From Chara braunii (lineage: Eukaryota; Streptophyta; Charophyceae; Charales; Characeae), in NCBI GenBank assembly GCA_003427395.1, contig BFEA01000101.1:440935-481280 (forward strand): DNA of 40,346 nt, given 5' to 3'. The stretch's first letter is position 1. Each line of letters starts with the position of its first letter. A program made the position numbers and the translations under genes. The notes under the pieces were generated by a model. It saw only the letters and a list, made by a program, of their open reading frames with translations, was not told the DNA's origin and did no database searches. Below, one piece after another: positions 9,104 to 20,177 of this stretch.

Positions 9104-9211
9104 CGGATATCCGCGCGTATATCTTCGGATATGCTTGCGTACATCTTCGGATATCAGTGCTTATATCTTCTGATATCAGTGCGTATATTTTGGGTATCTG
9201 TGCGTATATCC
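9104..9211. repeat. 22-bp tandem repeat, about five units
   Basis: Units like CGGATATCNGTGCGTATATCTT repeat with a regular 22-bp period and about 20% divergence, the last unit being 21 bp. Function unknown. Confidence 0.85.
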
Positions 9212-9579
9212 TACATTTTCAGGCAACTTCAGCACCATAGCCTTCACAGACCATTCGTGGCTCTGTGGGACAGTGGCAGGAGGGCCCACACTGCGTCACA
9301 TAACTCCTTATGTGCTGAATAGCCTGAGACCCAATCAGTTTGGCTTGCTACTCAGGAACAGTATGTGGTATGTGGGTGCTGGACTGCATCGTGGAGGACG
9401 TGAAGCTCAAAGCTCTGTCCCCTCCAGAAGACAATTTGGCCGACCTCTTCCCCCTTTGGTGCATCTGGTCAAGCTGTGGTGCAGATCAGATCGATTCTGC
9501 CAGCACTGGTGAGGGAGCCCCTTCAGAGAACCATCACTGTGCCATGCCATTCTCCGAGCCTGCAGGTACAGTTGGGTTA

Positions 9580-9960
9580 CCGTGTGCATGCCATAATTTC
9601 TGCATTGAGCACTACGAAGGGAGGATCACTGCGTCACTGCCAGCCTCTTCCATGAGAACTGCGATTCATCGTTGTCGCGCACTCGTCCTCCCACCCGCTA
9701 ATTGGGTGCCCCAGTACACCGTTGCAGCCTTGAGATGCCTTGCTTGAAGAACTGCGAGCATTTGCGTTTGACCTGTCGACAACAAGCTATGTACCCCGAC
9801 GTTTCGGGGAAGCTGACATGGACAGTATGGGTCTCTACTGTGTGGGCTGGGCTATCCCCGCAGTCACCATCCACCACACCCTCTTCGCTCTTGTTCCGTG
9901 TACAATGCCGGATGTCCTCCGGTTGCACCTGTGGTAATACTTCCTCCACCGCAAGTGGTT
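9580..9960 (+). pseudogene. Degenerate coding-like sequence, relative of 27110-27340
   Basis: About 150 bases near 9735-9890 align with 27180-27335 at the nucleotide level ('aactgcgagcat' against 'aactgtgagcat', 'gtgggtctctact' against 'gtgtgtctctact', 'catccaccacac' against 'catccgccacat'). The 27-kb relative reads a Cys/His-rich peptide. Here one deleted base breaks that frame. It may be a decayed exon or part of an unnamed repeat. Confidence 0.35.
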
Positions 9961-10206
9961 AACAAGGACCCCCACTTTTCAGCCCCAGGTTAACACCCCA
10001 AACACTGAAAAGTGCATTTGGGGATCTGTTTTTTCAGTTTTTATTAGAAGGTCTGCATGTGCCAAGTTTGGTGTTTGTTGGGGTCTTGGAGATGACTGTT
10101 TTGGCCAGCCCTGAAAATCCTGAAAATCCTGAAAAAGTCAGAAAAACTGAAAAGAGCGAATTTTGCATGAAAGACACTTTTGCCTTCGGGTTTTAGGCCC
10201 CTTTGA

Positions 10207-10210
<4 letters not shown>
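9955..10210. repeat. GTTAAC-bounded repeat end and TTTTCAG/CTGAAAA-rich DNA
   Basis: GGTTAACAAGGACCCCCACT followed by TTTCAGC and GGTTAAC at 9958-9995 matches the reverse complement of 22335-22375. Many CTGAAAA/TTTTCAG words follow. It is probably part of a dispersed element whose boundaries I cannot define. Confidence 0.45.

Positions 10211-10272
<62 letters not shown>
10211..10272. repeat. Poly(T) tract of about 62 bases
   Basis: An unusually long uninterrupted T run, probably an A-tail of a minus-strand retroposon. No target-site duplication was found. Confidence 0.85.
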
Positions 10273-10432
10273 CCGCTGTTGGTTTATTTTGTTGTCCACT
10301 CTATGGACTGCTGAAAAGTCTTGCTTAAAAGGTGTGGGATGTTTGTTATAATGACCCTGAAAAAACCCTGATGCGAATCCTCTAGGCGCTAGGGGAATTA
10401 GTACTAAATGGTCAGCAGAATTTACTTTTGCT

Positions 10433-11340
<908 letters not shown>

Positions 11341-11352
11341 TTTTTTTTTTAA

Positions 11353-11451
11353 TAATTTGGACCATCTCTCGATTTATGTGTGTCATCCTTGCGCAGGGGC
11401 CATGCGAATCTTCTCTGTATCACTCCAATTTTAACGGATGTCCTGAAGGAC
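11353..11451 (-). pseudogene. U6: U6 snRNA retrocopy, near canonical
   Basis: On the minus strand it starts GTCCTTCAGGACATCCGTTA at 11451, has GATACAGAGAAGATTCGCAT, GGCCCCTGCGCAAGGATGAC, then CATAAATCGAG and TGGTCCAAATTA, followed by poly(A). This is the copy closest to plant U6; ACAGAG and the catalytic stem sequence are intact. The 12-bp repeat ATGG(T/C)GTCCTCC flanks it at 11321-11332 and 11453-11464. Retroposition makes it a processed copy; an active promoter is not evident. Confidence 0.92.
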
Positions 11452-11464
11452 AATGGCGTCCTCC

Positions 11465-11497
11465 TTTTCTCTGTCCTTTTTCCTTTTTTAAGTTGTT

Positions 11498-11537
<40 letters not shown>

Positions 11538-12053
11538 CTCCCCCCCTTTTGTTCGGGGGGGCTTTTTTTTGGTTACTTATCACCATCAAGCAAGTTTTTT
11601 AACATCCATCCAAGGGAGGGGGGGAGGGGGGAGATCAGACGAAAGGAAAGCAACGGTCCCGCCCTTGTGGTACTGGACATCTATCAAGGGGGGAACTGCT
11701 GCAGAGCATCCATCCCCCAAGCCTTGGCCTTTCATAGGGGGTTGGCCTGCAGGCCGGGACGCCTACTAGCAGCACCCGGTCATGCGACAGGTCAAAACCC
11801 AGAAAGGCCAGGTACGAGGGGGGCGTCTGGGGCAGTTTCTCAGGCCGCCTGTCAACCTACTGATTTCATACTTCTGATGCAAAAATGGACTACTGATTCC
11901 GTACCTCTATTTTCTTTATAACCACTGCCATCCCCATTTGAGTAAGTTTTTTTTTGTTTGCCAAACATTTTCCGAGATTTGTCGACAAGTTTTAAATTTT
12001 GATACGGGCATTTTATTTATCTCAGTTTTTTTTCTCATCAAATTGCAATTATT
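11465..12053. other. Poly(T) tract and unassigned sequence
   Basis: About 33 T at 11500-11532 are followed by C- and G-rich homopolymers and unassigned sequence. From about 11870 the base composition becomes A/T-rich up to the trnG-like sequence. The stretch next to the tRNA could be mitochondrial DNA inserted in the nucleus, which is inferred from the tRNA only. Confidence 0.35.
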
Positions 12054-12123
12054 GCGGATAACTGGAATCGAACCCATATCCCCAGCTTGGAAGGCAGACA
12101 CTTTACCTTTCATCTATATCCGC
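12054..12123 (-). tRNA. trnG-UCC: tRNA-Gly(UCC)-like gene, mitochondrial type
   Basis: On the minus strand the 7-bp acceptor stem GCGGATA/TATCCGC pairs perfectly. The anticodon loop CTTCCAA gives UCC, with a stem pairing at four of five positions. The T arm contains GGTTCGATTCC and the D loop keeps GG. GCGGATATAG...GCCTTCCAAGC is characteristic of plant organelle trnG(UCC). Mismatches in the anticodon and T stems suggest a decayed mitochondrial copy rather than an active nuclear tRNA. No CCA is encoded. Confidence 0.7.
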
Positions 12124-12402
12124 TATTTACATATTGAATTGATTGACTCAGGCTCTGCTTGGTGAACATAAAGTCTCCCTATCTTCACTCAACGACTAAG
12201 AGGCAACCCGTTCTCTGCTATTGCCCCCTTTCTATTTTGGCCATTCAAATGTCAAATTGCATATTCCTTCCTTATACTTTCAAATATCAGCCCTTGCTTT
12301 TTGGCTTACCTATCTGCTTATAGCTTCATAGTCTCCTTAGTTCCACTCCCTCTCCGTTCTTCCCAAGATCTCTGCGCCTATCTCTCCTTTTCTCTCCACC
12401 CC
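12124..12402. other. Unassigned A/T- and pyrimidine-rich sequence
   Basis: This flanks the trnG-like sequence and may belong to the same organelle-derived insertion. No gene is recognised. Confidence 0.3.
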
Positions 12403-12575
12403 CTTTTTTTTTCTTGCTTTCCTAAAAGCGCGACGGCATTGATGTATCATCATCAAACTAACCAGCAGCTCCAGGTATATATCAGAGCTGTTTTGTCGAT
12501 CTGATTCCATCAGCATCCAAACCGAGGTCTGCTTTATCACCAGTTCATGGGCGTACTGTTCAGCCACATGGGCTG
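12403..12575 (-). mobile_element. tRNA-derived SINE, diverged
   Basis: On the minus strand the tRNA-like head includes GTGGCTGAACAGTACGCCCA and a decayed B box (CTCGGTTTGGATGC). The body ends 'gatgatgatacatcaatgcc' plus GTCGCGC, followed by an A-rich tail. It aligns along its length with the SINE at 15797-15967, including ATGAACTG in the head and the GATGATGATA tail motif. Confidence 0.65.
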
Positions 12576-12755
12576 GGTTCCATCTTTACTTCCTTCTTTC
12601 TCTCCTCCTTCCCTTTTCCTTCTCTCACCTCCCCTCTTCTTCCTAGAGAAGAACTGCGAGACGCATATGAATGAGCATCAACGACGAGGCAGACAAATAT
12701 ACAGCACAAGTGCTTTTGCGAGGATTTAGTACCTCGGCAGTGTTGGAAAGGGGTC
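12576..12755. other. Unassigned sequence
   Basis: Pyrimidine-rich DNA between a SINE and an LTR remnant. Nothing is recognised. Confidence 0.3.
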
Positions 12756-13836
12756 GTGCCCGCCCTAAGTGAGGGCGGGCCTGCAAATATGTGAACCCCT
12801 GTTTATAGGCCTATGAGACCAGGCTGAGGGGCCCAAGCAGAGCTTGTCGGAACCCCTATGTGGGCATGGATCTTCGACGAGGCCCTGTTATGAGTTAGCT
12901 CCTCGGCGTGCCCCTGTGGGGCCCTTTCAGCAAGCATGAAGGCGGGCCCCTGAATTTCAATATGGCCTGAGTTCGTCAATTTTGGCAAAGTTTGGTGGGC
13001 GCCAGACAGTTGCCAAGCTCCAGTTGGTTACATCCTCCGTACTTGTGAGAATCAGAAATAATTCGTGAGCCTTCCAGGCTCTTCCAGCAGCACAGCCGAA
13101 GCAGGGAAAACCTCACGTTTACTCCTAGGTGGTTGAGCAGGCCTAACCAATTCGGTCCCAGGCCACTGTCTGAATGGGCCTGGGCGCAGACACATTGGCC
13201 CAATCGGAAGCTACTGGAAATACATGAGGCCAAGCCAGACAGCAACCGGGGCGAGCACTTTCCATAAAGGAAAGAGTTCGCCACTGGTGGGGCCTTCGGG
13301 CACTAGCTTGTGCAAGCGGCAGCGCTGCAGGAGCGTGTGCTCGCGGGCTGCTTGCTGTGCGCTAGCGGATGCCGGGCTCGCGTGGGCATCGAGGAAGACG
13401 ACAGGGCACTGCGCTCATAGCCAGGGCTTGGCTTGGATAGCCAGTGGAGGTGGTGGTGGTCTTCATGTATGGGGAGGAAGATGTGGGTGATGAAGTCGAG
13501 GGTGAGAGAGAGAGAGAGAGATGAGGTTGATGATGTCAGGGCACGTACCTGGTCTTGGCGATGGTCTACAAGGTCGGCATCTTCATGTACTTCGGTTGTT
13601 GCTGCTGATGTCAACAGGATGCATTGTCAATTCGTAGGCTGCTGGTAGTGTGTGATTGTAGTCTGGGCGCTGAGCGGCAAGTAGGAGGAAGGACTCTGGA
13701 TACATATGTTGGTGCTTTGGTTCTCCGTTGCTGGAATATCAGTGCATTTCTGCTTTCTGAACAGCGACTTGCTGGCTTTCAATGTGATTTTGCACTCTGG
13801 ATTTCTGTCATTTCGCTACCGCTCATTTTCCTTGCA
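12756..13836 (+). mobile_element. LTR, copy A (5'-truncated)
   Basis: It aligns in the same orientation with the LTR at 16287-17241. Shared blocks include the hairpin GCCCGCCC/GGGCGGGC, GGGCCTGGGCGCAGACAC and GGAAGCTACTGGAAA. It ends CCTTGCA followed three bases later by a decayed primer site (TTGTTATCGG against TTGGTATCGG). The first ~80 bases of the LTR are missing. It is much diverged from copy C, so the two are separate old insertions. Confidence 0.7.
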
Positions 13837-14780
13837 ATTTGTTATCGGTCCGAGCCGCTCCGTTGGCTCCTTCGCAATAGCTGTTTGATGCTTCGTTGGG
13901 ATATGGCGAGGCAGTGATAACGCTTGTGCGTTGGTGTATAGGAGGCCCTGAGTCGAGAGGGTGCGCCTGGAAGGCTATGTGGTGACATAGGGGGTGTACG
14001 GTGGATGATGAGAGCTTGATGACGTGGCATTTAAGCCGATGTGGAACTGCATTGTATTGTGGGTTGTGCCGAGGCATCGACCGATCATCATAAATGAAGG
14101 TCTGGTTACTGGCGAGGAATCTGTGGTTGGGGGCAGCATTATGAGGTACGTTGCTCCTTACCTTATCTACCCTGTTTGTTGCTTCTTACCATGAGGAAGT
14201 GAGTCTTGTCTAGAGAGTCCTCTCATTGTGAGGTGGCGCGAGCGCTTAACCTTGAGAGTCGACATTCTTCCTGGGGAGCAAGCTGGTGGGAGACGGGTGT
14301 TGCCTTTGAAAGGCCCTGGACGAAGCACTCGGGTCACGGTCACCCGCTGGGACGAGTACATGCATGCTTTGCCGCTAGTCCTTTGGTCTGCTTGCTTCTC
14401 TGTAGAGGTCAGGTTGGGCAGGCCAGCCCTATGAGGGAGAGACGAGTGCCGCACTGTCTAAAGGAGACTCCGGCGGGAACAAACGACTCGTGCTGTACGC
14501 GAGTATAAACATTAGTACGGATGGACGGTCTTGTACTGACTTGGGGCACAGGGGTGGGCCGATTGCACACCTTTAGACATGCCGTTGAACCAGAGCTACA
14601 GGATGTCGACACAAAGTGACTACTCGAGAGGGATATAGGGGGAGGGAAGATTCCAGTAATTGCTCGATTGTTCAATATTGTAATATTTCCATTCAGCATG
14701 CATTTCAGCAAATGATTTTATTTTTATTTTTGATTAGTTAGCTGTGATGGACTGCTAAGAGCTAACAGACTGTTGCAGAT
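13837..14780 (+). mobile_element. LTR-retrotransposon leader, copy A
   Basis: This 5' untranslated leader aligns with 17242-18210, for example GTGGTTGGGGGCAGC, CCTTACCTTATCT, ATGAGGAAGTGAGTC, GGCACAGGGGTGGGCC and ATTTTTATTTTTGATTAGTT. It is cut off by the inverted LTR piece that follows. No gag remains. Confidence 0.65.
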
Positions 14781-14821
14781 AGAGTAGTTGTTTATTCTTG
14801 CTGCAAGCATCTGTTTCCGTG

Positions 14822-15489
14822 TGCCCACTGCCCTGCAGCGCCCCTCTCACCTCATAGCGCCCGCGTGCGCCCCAGCCAGCAGCGTGCATGCAGACACTTG
14901 CGCAGCAACGCAGCAGCGTGTCCGCATTGCCTGCCTAGGCCAGAATGCCCTCCCCCTGGCCAGTGAACTTCCTATATGGAAGTCGCGGTCCTGTTTGGCT
15001 GCGTGGGCCTGGCTGAGGAAGCTCCCAGTAGCTTCTGGTTGGGCCCCAGTGTCTGCGTCCAGGTCCTGTCCAACAGTTGGGGGCCTGGGCCCTTTCTGGT
15101 CGGGCAAGTCCAGGCAGCCTCTACGCTTCAAGTGTTTGCCGTCTTGTCATTGGCTCGCTGGGCCTCTGTGACAACAATGCTGCTTTCTGATTCGCCCGCG
15201 GCCACTTCGTGATGTATCGGCCTCACACTGAATGTGCCCAGGGTGCAACCACCCGGCCCTGGGCTCAACTGCTTGACGCAGCTGCTGTCTCTGGAAGGAG
15301 CCCAGGGAGAGGCTCACGTTGCACGTCGTGCTGCAACTGTCTGATACCCCTATTGGAAAATGCTGAGATAATGGCATCTTGTGGATATTCAGGCCCGCCT
15401 TCACTTAGGGCGGGCACAATGCTTGCTGGGGGCCACAGCCCATATCATGCGCATGTTGGCTAGGGCCCCGTGAGGGCACATTCCTCACA
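14822..15489 (-). mobile_element. LTR, copy B (inverted, 3'-truncated)
   Basis: It is the reverse complement of the first part of the LTR at 16287. Its minus-strand start TGTGAGGAATGTGCCCTCA at 15489 matches the LTR start, and 'gcccgccctaagtgaagg', 'atctcagcattttccaat' and CACTGCCCTGCAGCGCCCCT follow in order. It stops in mid-LTR, so it is a fragment. It separates copies A and C. Confidence 0.7.
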
Positions 15490-15552
15490 TGACCCTGTCT
15501 CCGGGTCACTAGTGTGGGTGATACGAGCAGCCCCCACTAGTGCCTTTGTCGA

Positions 15553-15690
15553 CAGTCGGCTCCAATCTATTGGGGGGGAGCAGCACCTTCTGGAAAGCGG
15601 GCCCAGCATCCCTTCTGAGAACAATTGGCCCTGTAGTTCTCATTGGTGCCAGTCACCTAATTCCTTTTTCCCAGATTGAAGGATATCTAA
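15553..15690. repeat. Repeat shared with the LINE 3' region at 31721
   Basis: GGCTCCAATCTATTGGG and GGAGCAGCACCTTCTGGAAA align with CTGCTCCATCTATTGGTGGGG and on at 31721-31835. The motif also occurs reversed at 28617. These are probably remnants of 3' ends from one LINE family. Confidence 0.5.
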
Positions 15691-15796
15691 TATAGATTGG
15701 TATAGGGGTCAGTTGTTAGGTTGGCTTCAGTGATCTGTATTACTAATTCAAGTGCTGTTTTTATTAGCTTTCCTTTCTCTAGGTGTGTGATGGGAC

Positions 15797-15967
15797 TTTT
15801 TTTCCTTTTTTTTTAAGGGTGACGGCCTTGAGATATCATCATTGAACTGACCAGCCCTAGGTAATTCAGAAGTATGTTATTATTTTGTTAATCTGACTGC
15901 ATCTGGATTCGAACTTGGGTCTGTATTTCAACAGTTCATTGGTGTACCAGCTGAGCTAAGGCCCGTT
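15797..15967 (-). mobile_element. tRNA-derived SINE, best-preserved head
   Basis: Minus strand. The head reads CCTTAGCTCAGCTGGTACAC (A box) and AAGTTCGAATCC (B box) at pol III spacing. The body ends 'gatgatatctcaaggcc' plus GTCACCC, followed by an A-rich tail. It shares its 3' tail with 2877-3104 and 12403-12575. Its head differs from that of 2877, indicating a shared-tail SINE family. Confidence 0.75.
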
Positions 15968-15982
15968 GGTCGGGCCTTATTT

Positions 15983-16225
15983 GAGACCTGGTGGCTAAGT
16001 CAGCATAGCTGTCCAAATGCCATTGTTGTCTGTCACCCCCTGTAGCCAAAATCTTGCTTTCTGAAGAACCGGCGGACTGTACTTGTGGGGCTGAAAGTCT
16101 AGGAGAGACCTGGTGGCTAAGTCAGCATAGCTGTCCGAATGCCATTGTTGTCTGTCAACCCCTCTAGCCAAAATCTTGCTTTCTGAGAACCGGCGGACTG
16201 TACTTGTGGGGCTGAAAGTCTAGGA
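15983..16225. repeat. 122-bp tandem duplication
   Basis: Two units start GAGACCTGGTGGCTAAGTCA at 15983 and 16105 and differ at only a few positions. No function is recognised. Confidence 0.9.
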
Positions 16226-16286
16226 TGGATCTGTTTTTTTTTTTTTTTTTTCCTTTCTTTCTTTCTTTCTTTTTTTCTTTTTTAAG
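16226..16286. repeat. Poly(T) and (CTTT)n
   Basis: A T run followed by CTTT repeats ends directly at the LTR start. It may be a minus-strand retroposon tail. Confidence 0.7.
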
Positions 16287-17241
16287 TGTGAGGAATGTGC
16301 CCTCAGGGGGGCCTAGACAACGTGCATATGTTGTAGACTGTGGCCCCCAGCAAGCCTTGTGCCCGCCCTAAGTGAAGGCGGAACTGAACATCCACGAGAG
16401 GCCCTTATCTCAGCATTTTCCAATGTGGGTATCGGAGCTCTCTGCTTGTTACATGAGCTCTCCGCGGGCCAATGCAAACACAGCAAACATTCGGAGCCTG
16501 GAAAATCCTGGCTGTGCCCAACTGAAAAGAGCCCCGTCCCTCAACTGTAGACATGGGCCTGGGCGCAGACACTGGGGCCCAACTGGAAGCTACTGGAAAC
16601 TTCCAAGGCCAGGCCCAGACAGTCCAGCAGCAGCAACCTCTCCCATATAGGGAGGAGGCCAGCCAGTCAAGGGAATTCTGGCCTAGGCAGGCAATGTGGA
16701 CACGCTGCTGCGATAGCGCACAAGTGTCTGCATGCGCTACTGCTGGCTGGGGCGCGCACGGGCGCCTAGTGGTGAGGGGCGCTGCAGGGCAGCGGGGTGC
16801 TAGCGGCCATAGCTGCACTGTTGGGCGAGAGGGGGTGATGAGCGGCGGTGGTCTTCAGGAAGGAGGCGCAGGTGTGGGTGGAGAAGGGTGATGAGGGGAG
16901 TAGAGAGTACGTACCTGGTGTATGTGGGAGGTCGGCATTGGTGTTGACGTCATGTACATTGGTCTTCAAAGTCGAAGTGAGCCTGTTGCACGAATGTAGA
17001 TAGGCTAGGTAGGATGAGTAGAGTAGGCTGGGCGCGGGACACCAGACTGTAGGAGCGACATTGAATACTGCGTTGGTGTGGCCTGAGGGCTTGGACATTG
17101 GCACACGAGTTCATTACATCACTCTTATTTGGATGGAATCTTGGTGCATTTGAGCTCTCTGCTTGTTACATGACTATCTAGACTTCTGCGTGATTTTGCA
17201 ACTTGGTTTTCTGTATATCACTCTCACTCATGTTCCTTGCA
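16287..17241 (+). mobile_element. LTR, copy C (5' LTR, complete)
   Basis: It begins TGTGAGGAATGTGCC and ends CCTTGCA, giving the canonical TG...CA termini. A plant-type tRNA-Met primer site lies three bases downstream. The length of about 955 bp is normal for plant-type LTR elements. An internal GCCCGCCCTAAGTGAAGGCG hairpin marks the family. No matching 3' LTR lies downstream, because the element is cut near 19290. Confidence 0.75.
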
Positions 17242-17244
17242 ACT

Positions 17245-17256
17245 TGGTATCGGAGC
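17245..17256 (+). other. Primer-binding site, tRNA-Met type
   Basis: TGGTATCGGAGC differs by one base from the plant consensus TGGTATCAGAGC that primes minus-strand synthesis from initiator tRNA-Met. It lies three bases after the LTR end. Confidence 0.75.
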
Positions 17257-18526
17257 TGGTTCGAGATCGCCATCACCTAACGCTGGCGACATTGTTACTT
17301 GGTGCGTTGACGATGCTTCTGTGCAGTGAGGATACATTGGTGCTGGCTTGACTATGCGACACCTGGGTAGAGGGGTGCGTCGCAGGAAGGCTGTGGCGAC
17401 AGTGGATGTATGTGTGATGATGAGAGCATACTGATGTGGCATTTTGGCTGAGGTGGCACTGCATTGTGTTGTGGGTGGTATCAAAGCGACGACCGGTCAT
17501 CGAAATGCACATTGGCTCAATTGGTGAGAAATTTGTGGTTGGGGGCAGCTATCTCAAGGTACGTTGTTCCCTTACCTTATCTTCCCTCTCAATCTCTTCT
17601 TACCGTGAGGAAGTGAGTCCAACCTTGAGTGTCCTCTTTTGAGAAAGGAGTCAAGAACGCTTTGAGAGACTACATTCTTCCCCGTGGCGCATCTGGCAGG
17701 AGAGGGTGGTGCCTCTGAAGGGCCCTGGTCGAAGCATGGGTCACGATCACCATGCCAACCCATGCGAGTAGTGCACGCAGGCTATGTTGCTTTGTCCTTT
17801 AAGGCTCTTTGCTGACCAGTCCTATGCAGACGGTTACCAGACCGTCTATAAACATTTCTGGCAGGGATCTGAACTGTACGTTGGCTGTGTTGCATTTCGA
17901 TGACCAGGTCGTTGCACCTGAGGACCTTTGGGGCTGTCCTTAAACTGCCTCTTGATCAGCCAGATCAGTCAGATGTAAGGCTCGTTGCACGCGAGGATAA
18001 AGAAAGGGCAGTACTGGTCATAAGTGAATTCCTGGGCACAGGGGTGGGCCGCTAATGCGCACCTTAGACACCGCTGCTTGATGATGCAGACAGGCACGTT
18101 GGATACAGGGGAAGGAAGGTACCAATTGACGCTCAACTGTAAATCACAACCATACCCATTGTGCATACATCTGCTCACATGATTTATTTTTATTTTTGAT
18201 TAGTTGGTGGACAGACTGCGCCTAACAGGCAGCCTAGATTAGCACTGAAGTGTTCTACCATAGCCAGTTCTGATCGAAGCTGCTGTGAGTGAAACTAATC
18301 AAGGTAGGATTAGATCATGTGTAAAGTTTGTGTAGATGCTTGTTGATACCGTTTGAACAGTAGCCTACGTGACTTGCCGAATATTATTTTATTTTTGTTT
18401 ATTTTTCAACTCGGTCAGACACGTGCTGTGTAGGCCCCACAGAGGGCACTAGTGTAGACAGTGTCTGCCTAGCTGATGAGCGGATCAGATAGTGGTGCAG
18501 GCACATCTGATGATAGAATACAAACA
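17257..18526 (+). mobile_element. LTR-retrotransposon leader, copy C
   Basis: This untranslated leader is homologous to 13837-14780 over its first ~950 bases. The remainder up to gag has no partner in the window. No ORF of interest lies inside it. Confidence 0.6.
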
Positions 18527-19290
18527 CGGCGGAATACATGAAGAATTCCCGTAGTGTTTCAGGTCCTGCTACCAGGTGACCAGAGAAGGTTCAGGGCCGA
18601 AGCCAGGGCCCGACATCTAGAGATTGCTAGGTTGGCAGCAGCAGCTGCGGAACAAGCACTAGCAGCAGCAGAAGCCAGCGCAGTAGCAATGGCTACATCT
18701 GCAGCGGCCTTTTCATGCCATCAGTCAGTAGGAATGCCGACTAGCTTGCAGTCCTCGTCCAGCACGGCAGGATCTAGGTCTAGTCAGATGGCGGGTTCGC
18801 AGTTCAGCTCGCCACCTCCACGCACTAGAGAGGCAATTTGACTCCAGCAAGTGGAGTTGATCCACTTACGGTTAGGGGAAGAGAAACAGAGATTAGAACT
18901 AGGAAAGCTAGACTAGAGAATAGGAGGGCAGTCAAAGCTGCTGTAGAAGGGTTAGATGACGCTGTCATTGATGATAACACAAGGATTCTCAAGGCAGGTC
19001 TCCTGTCCATGCATGCATACATGGACAGCAAACTGGACGCTATCCAGGATACCCTTGACCAGATACTGAGCACCATGCAGGGGATGGGGAGGGCTTTCCC
19101 ATCTCCAACAGGTGGGCCCAGTTTCTAGCCTCCAGTTTTCCCATCACCGGTTTCCTCGCCGGTGGTCACAAGTCCCACTATGTCTTAGTTTAGCAGTTCA
19201 CCAAGAAGTACATCAGCAGCAGCAGAACAGACTGTTTCAGACTGTTTCTTCTTCATCTTCAGGTCCAGCAGGTGGTGCTACAGAACAGGT
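18527..19290 (+). pseudogene. Broken gag of an LTR retrotransposon
   Basis: An Ala-rich helical segment (ARARHLEIARLAAAAAEQAL) lies in one frame and ends at about 18841. A second frame continues with a charged segment (ETEIRTRKARLENRRAVKAA) and a coiled-coil-like end (HAYMDSKLDAIQDTLDQILS). A frameshift near 18835 and a stop at about 19128 break it. Position after LTR, primer site and leader supports gag. No CCHC knuckle, protease or polymerase follows, because unrelated repeat DNA starts at about 19295. Confidence 0.6.
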
Positions 19291-19294
19291 GGTC

Positions 19295-19440
19295 CCACCC
19301 CCACCCCCCGAAAAAATCCGATTTAAAAAAAAAATAATCTAAAAAAAAGATATGTTGTGCAGCATTACAATACCAAAATCTTTTGGCTGAGGACCATATC
19401 GAAATTTGTAGCCAAATGCAAGGAAAAAACAAAACAAAAC

Positions 19441-19490
<50 letters not shown>

Positions 19491-19560
19491 CAATCCGGAC
19501 GATCTGGAACAGTCCAGACGTGTCTGGACTGGTCCAGTGTGCGTGTCCGGTGTAACCATG
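19295..19560. repeat. MITE-interior-like repeat, 50-base poly(T) and a palindrome
   Basis: 19300-19430 resembles the interior of the hAT-like MITE ('atgttgtgcagc' against 'atgttatgcag', 'catatcgaaatttgtagcc' against 'cacatcgaaatttatcacc'). A T run occupies 19441-19490, followed by the palindrome GTCCAGACGTGTCTGGAC. No terminal inverted repeats or duplications were found, so this is a fragment or a composite. Confidence 0.5.
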
Positions 19561-20177
19561 TTCTCTTCTTTTCTTTTCTTTTCTTTTTGGGTCTTTCAGC
19601 TTTTCTAGCATTAGAAAACTGTAACAGAAGGCACTTCATGATGCAAAGGAAAGAGTTGATTAAGGCTGCGCTTGGGTTACTATAGCAGCCAAGGGTATTT
19701 TACTATTTCTTTGGTTAGCAATATATTTTAATTAGGAAGTGTGAGCTGTTACCAAGGGGCGAGGAGGAGAAATTTGCACTCTCTTTTATGGGTTAATCCC
19801 TTTGTGCGGGACAATAAGGACTCTTTTCTGCTGCGTCTGTATTTCCTGGTTCAATCATGGTCTTGTCTTCACTGATTGGGCAGGAAGAGGGTGTGTGTGT
19901 GTGGGGTCGGGGGGGTTTGGGGGGGGGGAGAGGAAAGGGAAGGGAGCATTTACTCCTTCGAGAAACAAGGCTCCAAGGACTGGCATGCCCCCCCTCTTCG
20001 GAAGTTTGCTTTCATTTGTCTACTGCCAGGTTTTCTCAAGGCTGTCTGCTGATGCTGTCCACTCCCCAATTGATACGCCCTCTCTATGTTGTGCAGGTTT
20101 CTGTCTTGATAAGGTACAAAACCTCGCGTGCAGGGGCGCTAAGTAGTTATCTGGCAGAATAATCTTAGATTTCCAGC
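19561..20177. other. Upstream region of the TraB-family gene
   Basis: No repeat partner was found. Short frames have no motifs. An in-frame TAG lies four codons before the ATG at 20178, which fixes that start unless an upstream intron exists. I could not identify a convincing TATA box. A GTG/GGG-rich stretch lies at 19890-19930. Confidence 0.4.

Noticed and set aside
12756-14780. Host promoter or CpG-island-like region
   Set aside because: The GC-rich sequence is explained by homology to the LTR and leader at 16287-18210.
19339-19611. Lys-rich small ORFs on both strands
   Set aside because: They are translations of the 50-base T run.
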